A DNA stretch of 20,390 bases from Bacteroidota bacterium (GTDB taxonomy: Bacteria > Bacteroidota > Bacteroidia > UKL13-3). The stretch spans positions 1-20,390 of the forward strand of contig RGVD01000021.1 in NCBI GenBank assembly GCA_010027395.1. Direction: 5' to 3'. Made by a program: the position numbers and the translations under genes. Shown piece after piece: positions 15,018 through 20,390 of the stretch. The notes under the pieces are model-generated. The model did no database searches. It had not been told where the DNA came from and was given only the letters and a program-made list of their open reading frames with translations. Within the stretch, counting starts at the first letter, position 1. Each line of letters opens with the position of its first letter.

Positions 15018-16007
15018 ATGCATCAACCCAAAGTAGCCGCAGTCATAATCCATTGGAACAGATGCAAATTGCTTGAGCAGTTTTTACCATTTTTAATGGC
15101 ATCTACCTACCCCAATTTGGAGGTGTATGTGGCCGACAATGCCTCTACTGATGATACTATTCCTTTTTTAGAAGCTCACCACCCTAGTGTTAAAATCATT
15201 AGGCTTGATAAAAACTATGGCTATGCAGGTGGCTACAACGAAGCACTTAAGCATGTGAAAGCCGACTATTATGTGTTAATCAACAACGACATTGAAGTGA
15301 CTCCAGGATGGGTAGAACCTGTGATAGCAGAAATGCAGAAAGACAGCACTATTGCAGCTTGCCAGCCTAAGTTGTTACAATATCACCACAAAGATATGTT
15401 TGAATATGCAGGCGCTGCTGGTGGCATGATGGACAGCCTTGGTTATGTATTTTGTAGACATCAATACCAAGAGACTACTGAAATATTTTGGGCATCTGGA
15501 GCATGTTTATTTATAAGAGCAGAAGCATTTCATGAAGTAGGCGGTTTTGATAAACATTTTTTTGCACACATGGAAGAGGTAGATATGTGCTGGAGATTAC
15601 AGCAAAGAGGATACAGAATAATGGCAGTTCCTACGTCAGAAGTCTATCATGTAGGTGGAGGAACACTCAGCAAACAAAGCCCTCAAAAAACCTATTTGAA
15701 TTTTAAAAACTCTCTTTGCATGTTGTTTAAAAACTTGCCAGTTTCCAAACTTATTTGGCTTATTCCAATAAGGTCTTGTTTAGATTTATTAAGTTCTATT
15801 TTCTTTTTAATGAATGGCTTGCCTCTGCACAGTTGGGCCATTCATAGGGCTCATGCCGACTTTTTCTTTAATTTAGGGAAGTGGATTAGTTTGCGCAAAG
15901 AAGCACAATTACAAATTAAAACTTATGATTTGAAAGGAACCTTCTCAGGAAGCATCGTTTATCAGCACTTTGTTAAAAAAGTTAGGTATTATTCTGAGCT
16001 TTTTTGA
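15018..16007 (+). CDS. Family 2 glycosyltransferase (rhamnosyltransferase-like)
   Basis: 329-residue GT-A enzyme of the type found in cell-surface polysaccharide synthesis. It opens with VAAVIIHWNR at 6-15 and has VADNASTDDT at 38-47, the NYGYAGGYNEAL loop at 66-77 typical of rhamnosyltransferase-like GT2 proteins, and the metal-binding NNDIEV at 89-94. FWASGACLFIRAEAF and MEEVDMCWRLQQRGY follow, holding the likely catalytic acidic residues. A hydrophobic stretch after about 240 (LIWLIPIRSCLDLLSSIFF) suggests membrane association at the C-terminal end. The sugar donor is not certain. Its ATG directly follows the stop of the 128-residue gene, and its last 19 bases overlap the end of aroQ on the other strand. 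Confidence 0.88.
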   Translation: MHQPKVAAVIIHWNRCKLLEQFLPFLMASTYPNLEVYVADNASTDDTIPFLEAHHPSVKIIRLDKNYGYAGGYNEALKHVKADYYVLINNDIEVTPGWVEPVIAEMQKDSTIAACQPKLLQYHHKDMFEYAGAAGGMMDSLGYVFCRHQYQETTEIFWASGACLFIRAEAFHEVGGFDKHFFAHMEEVDMCWRLQQRGYRIMAVPTSEVYHVGGGTLSKQSPQKTYLNFKNSLCMLFKNLPVSKLIWLIPIRSCLDLLSSIFFLMNGLPLHSWAIHRAHADFFFNLGKWISLRKEAQLQIKTYDLKGTFSGSIVYQHFVKKVRYYSELF

Positions 16008-16420
16008 TGTAGCAAAAAATCAAGTGCCAATTTGTAGCCATAAAGTCCTAATCCACTAATCGAACCAACGCAGGCTGAGGCTGTCAAAAGAGTTTGCCTG
16101 TAATTTTCCCGACTAAAAACATTGGAAATATGCACTTCAACCACAGGGGCTTTTACTGCTCTTATAGCATCTGCTATGGCAACGGAAGTGTGGGAATATC
16201 CAGCAGAATTTAAGATGATACCATCACATTTAAAACCCATTTCTTGAATTTTGTTTATCAATTCACCTTCAATATTACTCTGAAAATAAGTGATGTGATG
16301 CGCTTTATTTTCATCTCTCAATTGTTGTAAAAAATCATCAAAACCTATTTTACCATAAATATCAGTTTCTCTTTTTCCCAATAAATTCAAATTCGGCCCA
16401 TTGATTATTATAACTTCCAT
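15989..16420 (-). CDS. aroQ: Type II 3-dehydroquinate dehydratase
   Basis: Dehydrates 3-dehydroquinate to 3-dehydroshikimate in the shikimate pathway; the family forms dodecamers. It has the opening INGPNLNLLGKRE at 6-18 and the flexible lid with Arg17 and catalytic Tyr22 (IYG). QSNIEGELI at 47-55, the substrate loop LNSAGYSHTSVA at 70-81, EVHISN at 95-100 with catalytic His97, and Arg108 follow, ending in GLGLYGYKLALDFL. The usual NPGAYTHTS loop reads NSAGYSHTS here; the key Asn71 and His77 are retained. At 143 residues the length is normal. It is transcribed alone and converges with the glycosyltransferase gene with a 19-base overlap. Confidence 0.95.
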   Translation of the reverse strand: MEVIIINGPNLNLLGKRETDIYGKIGFDDFLQQLRDENKAHHITYFQSNIEGELINKIQEMGFKCDGIILNSAGYSHTSVAIADAIRAVKAPVVEVHISNVFSRENYRQTLLTASACVGSISGLGLYGYKLALDFLLHQKSSE

Positions 16421-16463
16421 GTAATTTTTTTGATTAAATCTTTATTTATGAACAAGTTTTTTA

Positions 16464-16471
16464 TATGTTTG
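16464..16471 (+). promoter_or_regulatory. Candidate -7 box (TATGTTTG) for the small T9SS protein gene
   Basis: TATGTTTG is a perfect match to TAnnTTTG and lies 68 bases before the ATG at 16540. No TTG is found at 17-23 bases upstream, so support is partial. Confidence 0.35.
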
Positions 16472-16539
16472 CAGAAGAATAGAATTTTAATTTGAATCTG
16501 CCTTGGCAAATTTGGTTTAAATTTTGCAATCCTCACAAT

Positions 16540-17241
16540 ATGAAAAAAATAATTATACTAAGTTTATTTGTAGCTGCATTAGCTTCTAGGGTTTTATCGC
16601 AAAGCTTTACAATAAATCCAAGAGTTATATCTACTGGTGGTTTTTTAAGCAATTCAATTATTGAAGTAAAAACAGCATTTACTAATACTTCAACCGACCC
16701 TAATGATACTGTTTTTTCTTGGACAGTTTTGAACTTCACTAAACCAAATGGTTGGGGCGATTTGAGCATTTGTGATCCTATCAATTGTTATGGTGCTGTG
16801 AATGCCAACGAAAACTACTCTTTTACAATGGGCAACGGTAAAAATGGTTCAATAAAATTAGATTTTTCAACAGGCACTGCGCCATTTAATCCAGGCACTG
16901 CAAATGTAAAAATCATGTTTAAAAGTGTAAGAAATTCTGCTAACAAAGATACCTTAGCAGTTGATGTAAGGGGTTGGGCAGCTGCAGTGAAAGAAGTAGC
17001 AAAAAGCAAAGAATTGTCTTTTTACCCAAATCCAGCAAAAGACAATATTGTTTTAAAATACAATACCAAAGAACCTATTCAGATTGATATTTACAATGTT
17101 TTAGGCTTGCGATTAAAAAGTATTATTCATTCAACAAACGAGTCTAACATCGATATTAGCGATTTGCAAAATGGTGTTTACTTCTTACGTTTTAAAGACG
17201 ATGGTAGAACCATTTCCAGGTCATTCACAAAAGCTGAATAA
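16540..17241 (+). CDS. Small secreted protein with T9SS type A sorting domain
   Basis: 233 residues from ATG 16540 (MKKIIILSLFVAALASRVLSQ), which gives a clean signal peptide with cleavage near SQ-SF; a TTG at 16492 would bury it. The mature N-terminal domain (about 22-150) is a beta-rich module with FTINPRVISTGG, then WTVLNFTKPNGWGDLSICD and the close cysteine pair CDPINC, likely a disulfide. The C-terminal sorting domain has SFYPNPAKDNI, IYNVLGLRL and GVYFLRFKDDG. Such short two-part T9SS proteins are common in Bacteroidota, but the function of this N-terminal module is not known to me. A strong terminator follows. Confidence 0.88.
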   Translation: MKKIIILSLFVAALASRVLSQSFTINPRVISTGGFLSNSIIEVKTAFTNTSTDPNDTVFSWTVLNFTKPNGWGDLSICDPINCYGAVNANENYSFTMGNGKNGSIKLDFSTGTAPFNPGTANVKIMFKSVRNSANKDTLAVDVRGWAAAVKEVAKSKELSFYPNPAKDNIVLKYNTKEPIQIDIYNVLGLRLKSIIHSTNESNIDISDLQNGVYFLRFKDDGRTISRSFTKAE

Positions 17242-17263
17242 CTTTTAATTAAACAATATTTAC

Positions 17264-17291
17264 AAAAGCCACATTTTTAGTGGCTTTTTTT
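17264..17291 (+). terminator. Rho-independent terminator after the small T9SS gene
   Basis: AAAAGCCAC and GTGGCTTTT pair over 9 bp around the loop ATTTTTA, followed by a run of T ending at 17291. It starts 23 bases after the stop at 17241 and separates this gene from the deacetylase-like gene. Confidence 0.85.
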
Positions 17292-17379
17292 GTTTTTATT
17301 TTTATACTATACAATTAAAGTGTTAATAAAGATTCTATTTATGTTTATTAGAAATCCCATGACTACTTAATTTAGTAGC

Positions 17380-20190
17380 ATGGAAAAATACCTATTATCA
17401 GCGATCAAAATCCTAATAATTTCTAGTGCTTTCAGCCAAAATGTATACAACAAAGTGGGTGGACTTTGTTTTCGTGTGGATGATCATCAAGGTGCGGTTA
17501 AATGGAGAGATTATAACAGAGTTTTTAACAAATATGGTTTCAAATTTTCATTAGGTATTGATGCCCAGAGGTTTTTAACGGATACAGCTGGTGTAAATGC
17601 ATTGAAAGAGCTAGTAGCAAGTGGGCATGAGCTTATGGATCACACACCAAGTGGCACCACAGCATAAATTGCATTTGCCTCAAATCAAAAAAGTGATACC
17701 TTGTTTTTTAGAGGCAAAAAAGGGGTAGATCACATTAACAATGTACAAAATAGGGTGTGTTTAAGTATCGATTCAGTAATCACAGGAACCACTATAAACG
17801 AAGGGTTAGTGGATGTTTATGGAAATACAGTTATAAGCCAAAGCAATGGTGAATTTAAGAATTTTTCAAGCCCTATTAGTATTTCAAATCTATATTTCCC
17901 CACATTGAATTTGGTGTGTACCTTTAATACCCTTCAAAATAAAAATCAAAACGACCCTGATACTGTGCTTATAAATAATTATTGGCAAGAGGCAGTAAAA
18001 CTTGATACATTGAAAGGAATTCCTTTTCATAAACTAACAAATACGGATATCAAAATGACCAGAGATGCCCTGAAGCTATTGGTTGAAAGAACTCAATACG
18101 TATATGACTCTTTAGGCCTACCTAGACCCAAAACATGGATACAACCCGGAGGACCATGCGCTCAATTGAATAAACAAGAAGTAAAAGAATTGATGGGATA
18201 TGAATATGGCTTTACGGCAGGTGCAACCTACCCAAATCCTTCTTTCAAAATGTACAATGAAGTTGATTCATTAAAAAATAAACGATTTGCATTGCAGAAT
18301 CTAGATATAAATGATGAGTCAAATTATTTCCAATCCTTAATTAACATTGTTGCAGATAACTCTGCCAAACATACCAATAGTTTCACACTTAGTCACTTTT
18401 TTAACCCAGTAGGTGGTTGGGATGCATACTTAGGCAGGACTGATAGCCTTTTAGCATGGTGTCAAACAAACAATATTCCTGTGAGAAATACCAATAAATG
18501 GGCAAGTATTATGTTTGATAGCACACCTAATCCATACGTTAATATTATTCCTGAATTATATACAGACTTAAATTTCAATGGTATTCCTGATGGATACACC
18601 GGGCCTTTTGCTACTTTTGATAGTACAGATGGAGTAGCTAGAAGTCGCGGAAAATCAATGTCAAGGAACAGTAGCGGCTCTTTTTATTCTATTAACTTAT
18701 TAGGGGGGGCAGAAAAAGGTTGGAACAGATTATCTGTATATTCAAAAGGCAGCAATCCAACTGACTCTTTAAGAATTTCAATTAATTTTCCTGAGTTACC
18801 AGTTCCAGCTAAATATATAAACCTTGCAGCCAATACTCAAGATTGGCAAGAAGTGACTAGCAAGGTTTATATTGACCCAAGAGCAACTCGTATTAATTTC
18901 CAAGTAAATGCCCTTAGAAACAATTCAATTGGCTTAGTTAAAATAAGTGGAGTTCAACTTAGAAAATTATCAAACATAAAAATTGCCTCAAATTATAAAA
19001 ACTCAATTACCACCGACAAACCATTTAGTGCTATTGAGTTAAGCAAATTTGTAATTGATTCAGCCTACAGTCCTTTGGAATTTAAAGCTAAAGTTAAAAA
19101 TGGAAATATCTTAAGTGCGAATATTGATAGCATTTCAGGCACTTTGAGTATTAGAAAACCTTCTATGTTTTGGGTAGGTATGGACTCCATGATGGTATCT
19201 GCCATGAACAATGATAAAACTAACGATAGCGCCCACATTTATCTAGAAGTTACATACCCTCGTATTTGTGCAGGAAGTAAAATTACTTTAAAATCTGATG
19301 CAACATACGGAAGTAACTTTAAATGGATAGATGGAAGCAGTGAAGTAACTGCGGATTCGGTAAGCTATACCCCCACCCAATCTTCATGGTATAAAGTTAA
19401 TTATACTAATTTAAATAGTGAACTTATAACAGATAGCATTTATGTGATTGTAAATACACAAAAGCCTAGTATTACTTTTGCTAAAGACACAATACTTTGT
19501 AAAAACAGCAATGCGGTATTTACTTTAAGCAATACTGGCACCATTACTTGGACTGATATTGATAACAATATTTTGGCTAATGGTCCAAGTTATCAAATCA
19601 ATAGTGCCGTTGCAGATTTAAAATTGTATATAAGCAATACCATAAATAGCTGTTCTGTAAAAGATTCAGTCAATGTAACAATTCATCCTAATAAAATTTT
19701 AACCAATAATGTTATTAGTAAATTAACAACTACAGGCAATTCTACAACATTCGATTTAGTAGTACCTGCTTATGCAAGTGTAACTTTATTAAATACTCCT
19801 TTCAATACATTCAGCTATCAAAACGGTATTGTATTATTTAACCCAAAAAGTAATTTTAATGGTAAGGATTCAGCCTTATTTTTGGTGAGTGATGGTAAAT
19901 GTATATTTGATAGCATTTGGTTAAAAGTAAGTGTTGGTGGTTCTGGAATTAAACAATTAGAATCTGAACAATTGATGGTATATCCTAACCCTGCTAAAGG
20001 AGATGTAACCATTGACATAACTGGCAAAGGAAGCATGAGCTTATACAACCTTTTAGGACAATTGATAATGCAATTACCTCTTAATAATGGTAAAAACATC
20101 ATCAATATTAGTAGCTTAAATAATGGAGTTTACACCATACAAATTGTAGCTAATGAAAAAGTGTTAAACCATAATTTAATAAAAGAATAG
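17380..20190 (+). pseudogene. T9SS-sorted polysaccharide-deacetylase-like protein interrupted by an in-frame TAA
   Basis: Two open stretches, 17380-17664 and 17668-20190, lie in the same frame and are separated only by TAA at 17665-17667 (codon 96). The first encodes a signal peptide (about residues 1-20, ending SAFSQ) and the start of a NodB-like fold: FRVDDHQG at 31-38 with the paired aspartates, and GHELMDHTPSG at 82-92. The second continues with WIQPGGPCAQL in the motif 3 position and TLSHFF. After that come a segment with DLNFNGIPDG followed by a jelly-roll-like carbohydrate-binding region, Ig-like modules (one starting ICAGSKITL) and a T9SS sorting domain (MVYPNPAKGDV, LYNLLGQL). Without readthrough only a 95-residue fragment is exported, and the larger part lacks a signal peptide. 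A point mutation such as CAA to TAA, or a sequence error, would explain it. The deacetylase assignment is moderate. Confidence 0.75.
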
Positions 20191-20214
20191 TTTAAATATT
20201 TTATAATAAAGAGG

Positions 20215-20248
20215 AAGAGCCTCATGAATTTTTCATGAGGCTCTTTTT
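20215..20248 (+). terminator. Strong Rho-independent terminator after the deacetylase-like gene
   Basis: AAGAGCCTCATGAA and its exact complement form a 14-bp perfect stem around TTT, followed by T. The A-rich 5' flank could make it work in both directions. The remaining 142 bases to the window end hold no gene I can support; all three minus-strand frames entering from the right edge hit a stop within about 35 bases. Confidence 0.88.
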
Positions 20249-20390
20249 AATTTCAAACCATCGAATAATGGTATCTGAAAATCTAATTTATCTAAAATAC
20301 AGTGCATAAACCAAACAATCAACTTCATTTACATCAATAATTTAATTGTATGCATGTTTATATTGATTTAATTAACAGATTCATCTTGTA

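Noticed and set aside
16421..16539. Possible small RNA or riboswitch upstream of the small T9SS gene
   Set aside because: No stable stem or known riboswitch core is visible; only a -7-like box stands out.
17665..17667. Stop-codon recoding of TAA as sense
   Set aside because: TAA ends many intact genes in this window (for example 4244-4246 and 15015-15017), so recoding by the genetic code is not supported; mutation or sequence error is simpler.
17701..20190. An independent gene starting at the TTG at 17701
   Set aside because: It would lack a signal peptide although it ends in a T9SS sorting domain, and the frame is open back to the TAA at 17667 and continuous with the upstream signal-peptide fragment.
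1..20390. Defence island, prophage or mobile element
   Set aside because: No transposase, integrase, restriction, toxin-antitoxin, phage structural gene or terminal repeats are seen; gene order is typical chromosomal housekeeping.

Overview
The window is AT-rich bacterial chromosome and almost certainly from a member of the Bacteroidota. The evidence is three secreted proteins ending in a type IX secretion system (T9SS) type A sorting domain, promoter-like boxes of the TAnnTTTG class instead of sigma70 -10 boxes, a DUF3822 gene coupled to rsmD, and the gene order yceD-rpmF-plsX-fabH-accB-accC. The genus cannot be named from this sequence. The gene content is mostly housekeeping; I see no tRNA or rRNA gene, CRISPR array, insertion sequence, phage gene or integration site.

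Layout. (1) 3-1760: 3' part of a large secreted Ig/FN3/PKD protein with a T9SS tail, closed by a strong terminator. (2) 1978-3374, minus: DUF3822 gene and rsmD, overlapping by 19 bases. (3) 3431-4246, plus: a PaaI-type thioesterase followed 6 bases later by a YjbR/MmcQ-like protein; its stop overlaps the stop of the convergent folC. (4) 4243-7301, minus: a tight operon of a membrane-linked family 2 glycosyltransferase, rsmG and folC, with touching or overlapping junctions. (5) 7426-8118, plus: an alpha/beta hydrolase. (6) 8225-13013, minus: yceD-rpmF-plsX-fabH-accB-accC, linking ribosomal protein L32 to fatty acid and phospholipid synthesis; a terminator lies between plsX and fabH, and accC has an abnormal short C-terminus. 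(7) 13129-14550, plus: rlmD. (8) 14631-16007, plus: an unrecognised 128-residue protein and a second family 2 glycosyltransferase with no gap between them. (9) 15989-16420, minus: aroQ, overlapping the glycosyltransferase tail to tail. (10) 16540-20190, plus: a small T9SS-sorted secreted protein, then a large T9SS-sorted polysaccharide-deacetylase-like gene broken by an in-frame TAA.

Functionally, the window combines RNA modification (rsmD, rsmG, rlmD), lipid precursor synthesis (accB, accC, fabH, plsX), folate and aromatic amino acid synthesis (folC, aroQ), two glycosyltransferases, and cell-surface or secreted proteins at both ends.

The points most worth a second look are the accC C-terminus, where about 36 expected residues are missing and an intrinsic terminator lies inside the reading frame, and the nonsense codon in the deacetylase-like gene. 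I found no convincing undescribed multi-gene system.
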